From assembly GCA_034359265.1 (NCBI GenBank), contig CP136895.1, positions 41,868,001 to 41,932,000 of the forward strand: a stretch of 64,000 bases of DNA, written 5' to 3'. The translations under genes and the position numbers were made by a program. The notes below the pieces were generated by a model that searched no databases, was not told the DNA's origin, and saw only the letters and a list, made by a program, of their open reading frames with translations. Position 1 is the stretch's first letter, and every line of letters begins with the position of its first letter. This document shows, one piece after another, positions 23,090-33,396 of this stretch. Origin of the DNA: Canna indica. Its lineage: Eukaryota; Streptophyta; Magnoliopsida; Zingiberales; Cannaceae.

Positions 23090-24526
23090 TAGAGCAAGAA
23101 ATCTTTGGTACCCAAATAGCTTTGGGTCATTGGGAGTTAGTTAGCCTAAGTATCCAAAGTGTCTTAGCAACACTTGGATTCTTCTTAAGTGCACAATCAT
23201 AGATTGCATTGCCATATGTACCACAACAAAAGTAATATCCATTAAATTTATTTTTGTTTTTGCTATGGACATGAGATTTACTATTAGAATGCTTGTCATG
23301 TGAAACATGATGAGTATGGGCATTCTTGAAAACATCATTCCTCTTTTTAATTATAGTCATGAGGTTTAAAAGTAGAATGTTTAACATGAGATTTAACATT
23401 AGCATGAACATTCATTTTTGAAAAATCATTTCTACTAAAATTCTTAAATGAGGAAATATTTTTCTTTTCATTCATTTTCTTGTTTAGGTTTAGAACCTCA
23501 TTTTTTAAATCAATCATGGAGTTATGTAAAGCATGCATTTGAGATTTCAACGTATAATTTTCATTTTTGATTTTTGAGTTTTCATTTTTCAAAATTTCAT
23601 TCTCAATTTTGGACTCATTTTTCAAGTTTTCATTTTCAAGCTTTAAGTCCTTAAGTTCAAGTTTCAACATATCATGACAAGGATCAAATGAGCTAGATTT
23701 CAATTTCTCAATTTCTAGTTTTAATTCATCCACATGAGAGTTAAGCCTTATATTATCTTCTTCAATCTTTTATTTTCATTTTTCTTTTTAACAAGCAAGA
23801 CATACATTTTCTTGTATTCATCTACTAACTCATTTTATGATATGTCAAGAGAACTAGTAGAGCTAGCATTGTTATTATCATTAGCATGACTAGAAGGAGA
23901 AGAGTGTACCTCATCATTAGCATCCATGAGGCAAACTTTCGAAATGGCTTCATAGTCATGAAAAGAGGATGCTTCACTTGAGTAAGATGTGGAGGTGGAA
24001 GCACTTGACCTCTTCTTCGCCTTGTTTTCCATGGTAGGGCAATTCTTCTTCACATGCCCTTTTTCTTTACACAAGTGACAAATTACCTTTCTCTTCGGCT
24101 TTTAGAGTTGCTTCTTTGACTAGAAGCACTATGGGCATCAAAACTGAGATTAGTAGTAGGTGAGTGACCATTGTCATCACCACCATCATCAAAAGTGTCA
24201 ATTTCTTCAATTTTGGCATAATCATGTAAAACATTTAAAGTGACCCATAAATCATAAGCCGAAGAGCAATGCATGACTTTATCTAGGATGTCATTTGGTA
24301 ATGTGCAAAGAATACAATTCATGACATCTCCATTATACTTAAACATTTTCTTATCTAATTCACTCCAAGCATGCATGTCAACCTTCTGTTCAATGAATTC
24401 CAAATGTAACATGTTAAAGACACCAAAACCTTTAGTCTTTAAATAAGTGTACATCCTATATTTCCAAAGACCAAAGTTTGAGTCATCGAACTTAGGAGGT
24501 GAAGATGCTACCAACTCTAGTGTCAT
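23090..24526 (-). pseudogene. Copia-type gag, unit A
   Basis: Gag starts at the ATG at 24526, about 45 bases after the primer-binding site. It reads PPKFDDSNFGLWKYRMYTYL and MHAWSELDKKMFKYNGD, the N-terminal gag fold of Ty1/copia. The main gag domain is shortened: VTLNVLHDYAKIEEIDTF follows the DLW motif directly. Then a CCHC zinc knuckle, CHLCKEKGHVKKNC (about 24035-24076), a serine-rich linker, a long coiled coil rich in LKLEN and LKNE heptads (23347-23733), and a second knuckle-like block, YYFCCGTYGNAIYDCALKK. At least two frame breaks, near 24080 and 23350, disable it. No pol follows. Confidence 0.8.
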
Positions 24527-24569
24527 TCTCGGATCGAGACAAGGTGTAGAAGAGATGGTGAAATCTCAA

Positions 24570-24594
24570 GCTACGACCCCGCTCTGATACCAAT
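24570..24594 (-). promoter_or_regulatory. Primer-binding site, unit A
   Basis: On the - strand TGGTATCAGAGCGGGG lies two bases after the LTR end. It is the classic plant site complementary to the 3' end of initiator tRNA-Met. It shows that the LTR at 24595-25696 acted as a 5' LTR for unit A. Confidence 0.9.
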
Positions 24595-25696
24595 TGTTGG
24601 GTGAAATGGCTACACTAGAGGGGGGGTGAATAGTATGTTTTCTAATCAATTAGCCTAAATCCGATTTTTAATCATTTCTTTGGTTACTTAGGCAAATTAC
24701 AAGTTGAGTGACTAAATGTGAAAGCAATAATAAAACAATTAAGCACAAATAGAATATCAATGCAAACACAAGAATTTATAGTGGTTCAGCCCCAATGCCT
24801 ACTCCACTACCTAAGCACCCCACTTAGGATTTCCAAACTTACTTTTACTGTATTAATGATGTTTCCCTTACACAGAGGACTTTGACTCGAAGAGTCTCAC
24901 TCTCAACCTAAGTCACTTCCACACCCGAAAGTCTCCGCCTTCTTACCGAGAGCACTCTTCCACCTCAATCCTAAGGGACAACTCAACTAATCCTAGTAAA
25001 CTATGTTTACACAACTGGCTTTACATCTTCTTCACCGAGGTAACCACTTACATACAAGACCTAACACTAGGTCTTCTTACAATCTCAAATACAATAAAAT
25101 AAATAAAAAATACAACAATAAATGGAGCAATAAATCAAACAATGAAGTACTTAGCTCCATAACAAGATTCCTAGCTTCCTCTTGATGCATTTGATGATGA
25201 ATCAATGAAGGTAAAGCTCAATCAAATGAATGAGATATCAAAGCTAGGGTTTCTCTAAAAATTGGCTCGATGAAATATCGGAATTGATCATGGATGGCTC
25301 AATGAAGTTTGGGAGTGATCAAAAAGTCACTTAGGAAGGCTTAGGCTTGGGTATTTATAAAGCTAAGAAGAAATGAAATGAAACGGGCGGCTCAACGGGC
25401 GGAAAACTAGCTATTTTCGTCGTTCGATCGATTGGCCGGTCGATCATCAGTCGACCGATCAATCGACCGAAAGCTTACTGCACTTTAATCACTCTGTTCG
25501 ATCGACCGAAGCACCTACTGCCTTGGCAGCATTCGATCGATCGACCGATCAACCGAAACTGGAAAGACTGCACGGGTTTTTAATCAAAACCGACTTGGAA
25601 CCTGAAAGATTTCTCAATAAAACATCATTAATTAGTTACATATTTGTTATCATTAAAATCGAGATTACGACTAAGGTTGAAAACCTTAACCCAACG
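24595..25696 (-). repeat. LTR shared by units A and B (1.1 kb, internally deleted)
   Basis: On the + strand it starts TGTTGGGTGAAATGGCTAC and ends CTTAACCCAACG. Compared with 33397-35116 it lacks about 615 bases between 'ctgcac(t/g)ggttttt' and 'cttggaacctgaaag'. Confidence 0.85.
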
Positions 25697-25712
25697 ATCT
25701 CCCCCTTTTTGA
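25697..25712 (-). promoter_or_regulatory. Polypurine tract, unit B
   Basis: On the - strand AAAAAGGGGGAGAT abuts the LTR at 25696. It is the plus-strand priming site that marks this LTR as the 3' LTR of unit B. Confidence 0.8.
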
Positions 25713-28500
25713 TGATGACAAACATTCTTAAGAAAATATATATTCATTAAAGCGCAAAGGATATTAATCATGGGATTTCTCCCCCTATCAGCATGCATAT
25801 CTATATAATAGAACTCCCCCTATCTATATGCATGGTTCTCCTATATTTTCTTTTCCTTTACCTATATTTTTCTCCCCCTTTTGACAACAATCAAAAAAGG
25901 GCAAGAAAAGTCAATCTAGTCAAAGTTGAAACTCTAAATATATTTTTCATGAAACATGAAAATCTCAACCAAAGGGATGAAAAAAAAATATTTGATATGA
26001 TACTAAGTCATACATGATATTGTGAAATGATAAGTGAAATCTTTTACTTAGAATCATGTATGCACTCAAGTTTGGATATTTTCGTGAATAGTATATTTTT
26101 TTCATGATATTTTTAGATTTCATTTAAACTTTCAAAATACTAAGATAAGGTCATTTAAAGCATGTATATCAAGTTTGAGATGAAAATAATGTCATTTGAT
26201 CAAAATATGAATTTAGCACGATTTCATTCAAAGTAGGCATGAAAGCATGAAAATTGCTAAGTATCAAATTTTGCTATCTACTCATGTTTTCTCTATTTTA
26301 GGCATCTAGACATCAAACATGAGTGAATCTAAGTATATGAATAAGTTTGGGCTGAAAATGAGATTTCTAAGTCACTTTTTGACATAGGTCAAAGTCTACT
26401 TTACGTTTTCAAAAATCAAACTATTAAATCCATACAAAATCATATTTTTGACTAAATTTTTTGAAACTTTAACCGGACAAACTAGATTTTTCAAGGAATC
26501 TATAAGTTCAAGAATCGGTCAAAAATCAGTTTCCTATAAAATCATAAAATTCTTGAAAGTCCAGGGGCATTTTCGTAAATTTCAAGTATTTTTTAAAAGT
26601 TGTCAATTTTGCTTCAAACTTTCCAAACATCGCTAAATGATCATTTAAGATGTGTGTATCAAGTTTGAGCTCAAAATGAATTTTCAAAGTCCATTTTTCA
26701 ATCAATCTCGATTTCAACCAACAGCTCATTTTTTCAATATATCGCGCAAGTTATCAAAATCATTTTTAGAAATAATTTTACTCAAATAATAGTGAGAACG
26801 ATATTAGAAATGAAATCAAAATAGTATACACAAGGTTTTGTTGGAGGTTTTCGACGAAAAATCAAAGTATTGGAAAAATTGATATTTCAAGAAGGTGATA
26901 CTTTGCATTTTTGAAATCCAACTTCAAAATTCCACTATAAATCAGATTCTTGATGAAACTTTTCAAAATTTTTACTGAAGAAACTAGATTTTTCAATGAA
27001 GGTGCAGTTTCAAGAATCAGTTAAAAATAATTTTTTTATATTTTTCTAGAAATAACTGAAAATGCTCAATTTTCAATGACATTTTCGTAATCTTCAGTTA
27101 TTTTCAAAAAGTGTTCAGTTTTCATTCAAACTTTTATGACACCACATAATGGTCATGTAAAGAGTGTATGTCAAGTTTGAAATGAAAATTATGTCTCTAA
27201 GTCAAGATATCAACCTAGTATTGTTTCATTCAAAATTAAACTAGTTATCATGAAACTTGCTAAGTGTCAATATTATCATTTAATCATGGTTTTTCAAACT
27301 TAAACCTATGGACACCTAACATGAGTAAATCTAAACATGTTTCTCAAATATGGATTAAAAATAAGACCTCCAAATCAATTTGTTGACTTGGGTCAACTTG
27401 GTTCAAAAGAGATTATCATAAAATGACATCTATGTCATTTTATCCATATCCATATGAATTTTTTCATTCTATGTGCATGAAAACATGTCATACATATTCC
27501 TAAACATATTTATGAATTTTGGACTTAAAGTGAAGTGTCCAAGTCGATTTATTGACTTGGGTCAAACTTTTCAAGCTTAAGTCCCCTAATGTGATCTAAT
27601 TATCATATTTTTCATCTACACATGAATTTTCAAGTTTAAACACCTAGAATCATGTCATGTGTGTATCTAAACATGTTTTCCAACTACTAACTCAAAATGA
27701 GGTCTCTAATATGATTTTCAACCTAGAGCAAGTTTCATTCAATTAAGATATCATGAAATTGCCTAAGTTATCAAAATTTTACCTACTCATAAAATTTCAT
27801 GGATTTGTTATGAAACATCAATCATGAGTATATAGAGACATCATAAAAGCATGAATATTCAAGAATTATATTAAGAGTTTTCAAAAATGAACTCATACCT
27901 CATTCTTGCAAATTTTTCCAAACTTTTCATTTTCTTTCCAAATTCTTTTAGATAGCATAGTCTTCCATTAACATTTTCAACTTGCAAGTAGATTTCATTA
28001 GTAGATAATGAAATTAAGGCTACTAGCAATCTAACCAAACCAAATAGCAAAGAGTGATTCAAATATCAGTTTCAAAATACATCTTTACTAGATAGTTTGA
28101 AATTCGTTTTAAATGAAATCAAGTCATACCAAAATGAATTTTAAGAGATCACAAGAGTAATAAATATGAAAACTTGATCTCCAACCCTTCCTATTGGTTG
28201 AAAATCGAAAGGCCACAATGAGCCTACGATTTAAAATCGCAAGGTCGCATGAGCCCATTACAAGCTACATAGGTCTCCGAAGAGATCGAAAATAAAAAAT
28301 AAAAAAACGTTTTAAAAACTTTATCAAGAGCGGAAAATCTACCAATATTAAGCATATATCAAACTCTAACTATAATTTTAGCAAGAGGGTATAGGAGATG
28401 ATACCAAAGTCTTTGATGCCAATTTCCATACCAATGGCATCATGATGGCTTAAAGTTGCAACCAAAGATGGATTCTTCATTGAAGTCCATGGTCAACTTC
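25713..28500 (-). other. Non-coding interior of unit B with a ~500-bp tandem repeat
   Basis: AT-rich, with no ORF of note. Recurring phrases 'tatatcaagtttgagatgaaaat' (about 26165), 'tgtatcaagtttgagctcaaaa' (26665) and 'tatgtcaagtttgaaatgaaaa' (27168), together with 'actagatttttcaa(g/t)gaa' at about 26480 and 26985, give about three degenerate units of roughly 500 bases. It sits where pol would be in an autonomous copia element. Confidence 0.65.
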
Positions 28501-28516
28501 AATTATTCAATTTTCT

Positions 28517-29211
28517 TTACTCTTGTGTGGTAGCTCCCCCTACAATAGAGCAAGAAACCTTTGGTACCCAAATGACTTTGGGTCCTTGGGGGTTAGTTGG
28601 CCTAGGTATCCAAAGTGTCATAGCAACACTTGGATTCTTCTTAAGTGCATAATCATAGATTGCATGGTCATATGTACCACAACAAAAATAATGTCCATTG
28701 AATTTCTTTTTATTTTTGCTATGGACATGAGATTTATTATTAGAATGCTTGTCATGTGAAACATGATGAGTATGAGCATTCTTGGAAACATCATTCCTCT
28801 TTTTATGATCATAAGATTTAAAAGTAGAATGTTTAACATGAGATTTAACATTAGCTTGAACATTCCTTTTTGAAAAATCATTTTTACTAAAATTCTTAAA
28901 TGATGAATTATTTTTCATTTCATTCATTTTCTTGTTTAGGTTTAGAACCTCATTTTTTAAATCAATCATAGAGTTATGTAAAGCATGCATTTGAGATTTC
29001 AACACATAATTTTCCTTTTTGATTTTTGAGTTTTAATTTTTCAAAATCTCATTCTCAATTTTGAACTCATTTTTCAAGTTTTCATTTTCAAGTTTTAAAT
29101 CCTTAAGCTCAAGTTTCAACATGTCATGACAAGGATCAAATGAGCTAAATTTCAATTTCTCAATTTCTAGTTTTAATTCATCCACATGAGAGTTAAGCAT
29201 TATATTATCAT
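28517..29211 (-). pseudogene. Copia-type gag, unit B, C-terminal part
   Basis: It has the coiled coil (ELKLEIEKLKFSSFDPCHDM, LKNE repeats), SSFKNFSKNDFSKRNVQ, the knuckle-like block HYFCCGTYDHAIYDYALKK and a final GPKVIWVPKVSCSIVGG. The frame breaks near 29030. The N-terminal half (equivalent to about 23750-24470 of unit A) is deleted, and a gypsy LTR starts at 29212. Confidence 0.8.
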
Positions 29212-30340
29212 TGTCACACCCCAACTGAGAGTAGTGTGACCGGCTAGGGCCTACATCCTACCCTGTAGTCTACTGTCTACACTGACATATAAGAAACTAG
29301 AACATCTCGATAAAAAGAAACCTCAATGCAAGCTTTATTTAAATTTTTTCAAAGTTCACAATATATGTTTTCAAACCAAAGAAGAAAACCAACATCATAA
29401 CAATACGAACATCTCAAGTATCATGGTTTTACAAACTTTTCCAAAACACAACTGTCAGTGCAGAAAAGGAAAACAACTACTAAGACACTGGACTATGACC
29501 CAAGGATGCCGCTACGAGATATGGCACCACCAGCTGCACCAACATCATAACAATATGAACATCTCAAGTATCATGGTTTTACAAACTTTTCCAAAACACA
29601 ACTGTCAGTGTAGAAAAGGAAAACAACTACTAAGACACTGGACTATGACCCAAGAATGCCGCTACGAGATATGGCACCACCAGCTGCACCATGCCGACAA
29701 GCCACAATCACTGCTCATGCTCTGCAAAAAAAAGGAAACAAACTGTGAGTCCACTTGGGACTCAGTGAGCGGTTCTTCCGAACCCCCACATAATCCTCAG
29801 TTAGTCATGCATAACATATAAGGCATCATTGTATATAATCAGGGAGGTAATTACTTTTTAAAATATGACTATTGGCCCTATATGTCATGCTGTATAAACT
29901 ATGTAGGTAAAACCTGCCATAACGACCTATCAAGCCTCTGACATCCGGCCCTTGGGCCTAATCATGGTATAAGAATCTCGGCTATAACCGGCCCTATCAT
30001 ACAAGGTAGAATCACACTGGCCGTTCGGCCACATCATATCAAGATATAAACAATAAATCTCGGGCCATCGATTAGGATGGTCTACTAGTCTCCAGACACC
30101 GACTGGGGTAGGGATAGCTAGTCCCATCCAACTGGGATCTGATACCTAGCGGGCCCGCTGGTGCATCTCAAGACCCAATCATTGACTGAGCTAAGTATTG
30201 GTCATTTTCGACCTCCACGCTTCTCGGCGGACCATCTCAAGCACATCACACAATCAAGTGTCCTAGGGTTTCCTTATATACAATTTGGGCCGTTGTCCGT
30301 ATCCGGCCCTAATCCAGCCTTTATACCTTCTTGGACACCA
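29212..30340 (-). repeat. 3' LTR of the gypsy element, truncated, with a 150-bp duplication
   Basis: It aligns with 32439-33289 and then continues past it ('cggaccatctcaag'), matching the later part of the LTR at 57103-59607. 29391-29540 is repeated in tandem at 29541-29690. The inner end is lost where the reverse-transcriptase remnant begins. Confidence 0.75.
29391..29690. repeat. 150-bp tandem duplication, two copies
   Basis: The two units, 'aacatcataacaata...' to '...caccagctgcacc', differ at only a few positions. The partner LTR has one copy, so the duplication arose after insertion. It creates a repetitive chance ORF at 29423-29821. Confidence 0.9.
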
Positions 30341-30720
30341 CGTGCCCCAGGAATCCTACACTCTCTAGTCAGAACTCGCAGTTAGAGAATTTAGCAAACA
30401 ACCAGTGCTCTCTGGGAGTTTCCAAGACCATCCTCAGGTGCTCGGAGTGCTCCTCCTCACTCTTGGAGTATACCAAGATGTCGTCAATGAAGATGATCAC
30501 AAAACTGTCCAAGTACTCCTTGAATACCCTGTTCAACTGCCTATAATCGATGCACATGCGCATAGATCCATCCTCCTTCTTTACGAAGAGCACCGAAACA
30601 CCCCATGGTGACACACTCGGCCGGATGAAACCCGGTCTAGCATCTCTTGCAACTGCTCTTTTAGTTCCCTGAGTTCGGCCGGCGCCATCCTATAGGGTGG
30701 AATGGAAATAGGCTTCACGT
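30341..30720 (-). pseudogene. Reverse-transcriptase remnant with internal deletion
   Basis: Read on the - strand: the block around [12 protein letters not shown] (30640-30680), then [20 protein letters not shown] and IDYRQLNRV, joined directly to [20 protein letters not shown] (catalytic FIDD) and FAKFSNCEF. About 60-70 residues that normally lie between DYRQLN and the FIDD block are missing, including the DLRSGYHQ region. Confidence 0.85.
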
Positions 30721-30979
30721 CGGACTACAATTCAATGCAGAATTCAATATCTCTCCTAGGCGACAATCCTGACAACTCCTCAGGAAACACATCGAAAAAC
30801 TCGTAGACTATCTGAGTTCCACCGACATCCCCTGCCGCTTCCCCCTTCTCACCAGCCACGGATACGATGGCCTGGAAGGACTAATCCCCCTTGATGTAGT
30901 TTACTAGTCTTAAGGGCTGAGATGACCCCCAATCGGCTCGCCCCTCTCCTCTCCTTGGAAGGAGAACTACGGCAAACCG

Positions 30980-31300
30980 GGCTTGCTGAACATGACTATC
31001 TTAGCCCTGCTATCCATCATTGCAAAGTGCTCCGCCAGCCAATCCATGCCAAGAATGACATTGAACTCAAGCATGGGCAGGAATGTCAAATCTGCCTTCA
31101 GTGTATGGCCGCAAATGAGCACTTCGCAGCCTTGATTTTTTTTTTTTTTAATTTGGCTTTGATTACATCGCCCGTAGGCGTTGATACTACAAATGGCCCG
31201 ACATGCAAGGAAGGTTCCATCGGCAACTCAGTAGCAAACTTGGCAGATACAAATGAGTGCGTGGCACCCGGATCAAATAGAACATAAGCAACAGATTATC
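30980..31300 (-). pseudogene. Gypsy protease remnant
   Basis: Read on the - strand: VLFDPGATHSF-like active-site block near 31280 (D-P-G-A-T), PFVVSTPTGDV near 31180, then a homopolymer-disrupted stretch (T11 at 31138-31148), CEVLICGHTLKADLTFLPM and FNVILGMDWLAEHF near 31030. This is the classic protease of Tekay-like elements. Frame is lost at the T run. Confidence 0.75.
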
Positions 31301-31439
31301 ATACTAAGATAGTACTTGCTACAACTGCTCTAGACGCCTCTGCCCCCTCATGGTTCATAGCAAATACTCTGGTAGACAGCCTCTCTGAATGACTAGCCTA
31401 CGACCCCTTGTTCTGTGCCTGACCTCGCTGAGCCACTGA

Positions 31440-32010
31440 CTCTACAAACATAGGTGCCTTTCCTTTTGGCTGCTTAAACTTCTAGGCAAATCTCTCCGGA
31501 TAGTCCTTCTTGAAGTGCCTGACCCGACCGCATTCATAATAAGCATCTGTGCAGCCAAGACAACCCCCCCCCAGTGCCTCCGACTGCAACCGCCACACTG
31601 CGGTACCTCCACCTTCTGAGGAGCACCTCCTGACCCTGTCAGCCTCACTGATCCTGACCCTGGGCCCCCCACGGCCCCAGCTACCACTCTGACCACTGGT
31701 CTGCTGGTGGTCTGCAGCGGTCACCACCCCCTCCAAGTGCCATGGTTGACTCCCAGATCCCTACGACCGAAATTTCTTCTTGGTCGGCCCATCATTCCTC
31801 TTGAAAACACCCAGGATTCCTTCTGAAGGGCTTCATCCACTACTCGGGCAAGAGTGGAGTCCTCGGTATAGTGGATGAGCCTGCCAATCTGAGGCCTCAA
31901 GCCTCTAACGAATCCCTTGACCTTGGCGATCTCAGATGCCCCTAGGGTCGGATAATAATTGGAAAGACGGTTGAACTCCATACCAACTCCTAGAATCAGG
32001 CGCTACCCTC
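31440..32010 (-). pseudogene. Gypsy gag remnant with degenerate zinc knuckle
   Basis: The C-terminal part of the capsid domain reads FNRLSNYYPTLGASEIAKVK and FVRGLRPQIGRLIHYTED (31860-31981). A Gly/Ser-rich linker and a knuckle-like block follow, DAYYECGRVRHFKKDYPE (about 31495-31550), in which two of the expected cysteines are replaced by tyrosine. The frame changes near 31735. Confidence 0.75.
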
Positions 32011-32419
32011 ATCTTATACCGAATAGTAGCCCAAGCGCCCCCCACGTTCGAATGTGACTTGGCCAAATCCGGCCTCCGCCACGAGACAATTACTGACACA
32101 ACCCAGCCAACAATCTCCCCCCCTCAGCAATTACCCGCTGGGGTTCGAACCCGGAACCCTAGCCTCGACGTTCCGTTGAATTACTGTCGCTACCACTCAG
32201 TGCAGCATTATGAGCCTCCATTACACTATCACATAAAAGAAAAATTTTTGCCTATCAGATAACAAATTCTTAACATAAGCTTTTAAATTGTACTAACCGC
32301 ATGGTGCGCTGAGTGCAGTAGTGGTCGTCCGATCTCGTAGCATAACTATACCGTATGTCGACACGCTAGCATATGTCTCATACGGTATCCAACACTTAGT
32401 CATAGTCAAGACCTAACCT

Positions 32420-32438
32420 AGTGCTCTGATACCAACTT
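32420..32438 (-). promoter_or_regulatory. Primer-binding site of the gypsy element
   Basis: On the - strand TTGGTATCAGAGCACTAG lies just inside the 5' LTR and is complementary to initiator tRNA-Met. Confidence 0.85.
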
Positions 32439-33289
32439 TGTCACACCCCAACTGAGGGTAGTGTGACCGGCCAGGGCCTACATCCTACCCTATAGCCTAC
32501 TGTCTACACTGACATATAAGAAATCAGAACATCTCGATAAAAAGAAACCTCAATGCAAGTTTTATTTAAAATTTTTCAAAGTTCACAATATATGTTTTCA
32601 AACCAAAGAAGAAAACCAACATCGTAACAATATGAACATCTCAAGTATCAAGGTTTTACAAACTTTTCCAAAACACAATTGTTAGTGCAGAAAAGGAAAA
32701 CAACTACTAAGACACTGGACTATGACCCAAGGACGCCGCTACGAGATATGGCACCACCACTTGCCCTCCAACTGCACCATGCCGACAAGCCACAATCACT
32801 GCTCATGCTCTGCAAAAATAAGGAAATAAACTGTGAGACCACTTGGGACTCAGTGAACGGTTCTTCCGAACCTCCACATAATCCTTAGTTAGTCATGCAT
32901 AACATATAAGGCAGCATTGTATATAATCAGGGAGGTAAGTTACTTTTTTAAATGTGACTACTGGCCCTATAGGTCATGCTGTATAAACTATGTAGGTAAA
33001 AACCTGCAATAACGGCCTATCAAGCCTCTGGCATCCGACCCTTGGGCCTAATAATGGTATAAGAATTCTGGCTATAATCGGCCCTACCATACAAGGTAGA
33101 ATCACACTGGCCGTTCGGCCACATCTTATCAAGATGCAAACAATAAATCCCGGGCCATCGACTAGGATGGTCTACTAGTCTCCGGACATCGTCTGGGGTA
33201 GGGATAGCTAGTCCCACCCAACTGGGGTCTGACACCTAGTGGGCCTGCTGGTGCATCTCAAGACCTAATCGCTGGCCGAGCTAAGCGTT
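32439..33289 (-). repeat. 5' LTR of the gypsy element, truncated by a deletion
   Basis: It matches 29212-30195 without the 150-bp duplication. It stops at 'ctaagcgttgagtcat', which continues directly into copia gag ('cgaacctaggaggtg'). Confidence 0.8.
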
Positions 33290-33396
33290 GAGTCATCGAA
33301 CCTAGGAGGTGAAGACACTACCAACTCTAGTGCCATTCTCGGATCGAGACAAGGTGTAGAAGAGATGGTGAGCTACGGGTCTGCTCTGATACCAAT
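33290..33396 (-). pseudogene. Start of unit B gag plus primer-binding site
   Basis: It matches 24476-24594: the first residues of gag (MALELV-like start), 'gatcgagacaaggtgtagaa' and a TGGTATCAGAGC primer-binding site at about 33382-33394. Only about the first 17 codons survive before the deletion join. Confidence 0.8.

Larger units (their letters stand above)
29212..33289 (-). mobile_element. Ty3/gypsy element (Tekay/Del-like), heavily deleted, in unit B gag
   Basis: On the - strand: 5' LTR (32439-33289, truncated), primer-binding site, gag, protease, a reverse-transcriptase remnant, then a truncated 3' LTR (29212 to about 30340). RNase H and integrase are missing. Both LTRs begin TGTCACACCCCAACTGAG on the + strand. 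The family is related to the solo LTR at 57103-59607. The right junction at 33288-33296 is a deletion join rather than a true LTR end. Confidence 0.8.

Noticed and set aside
29423..29821. 132-codon ORF with an internal repeat
   Set aside because: The repeat is the 150-bp duplication within a gypsy LTR, so the protein-like repeat is a by-product.
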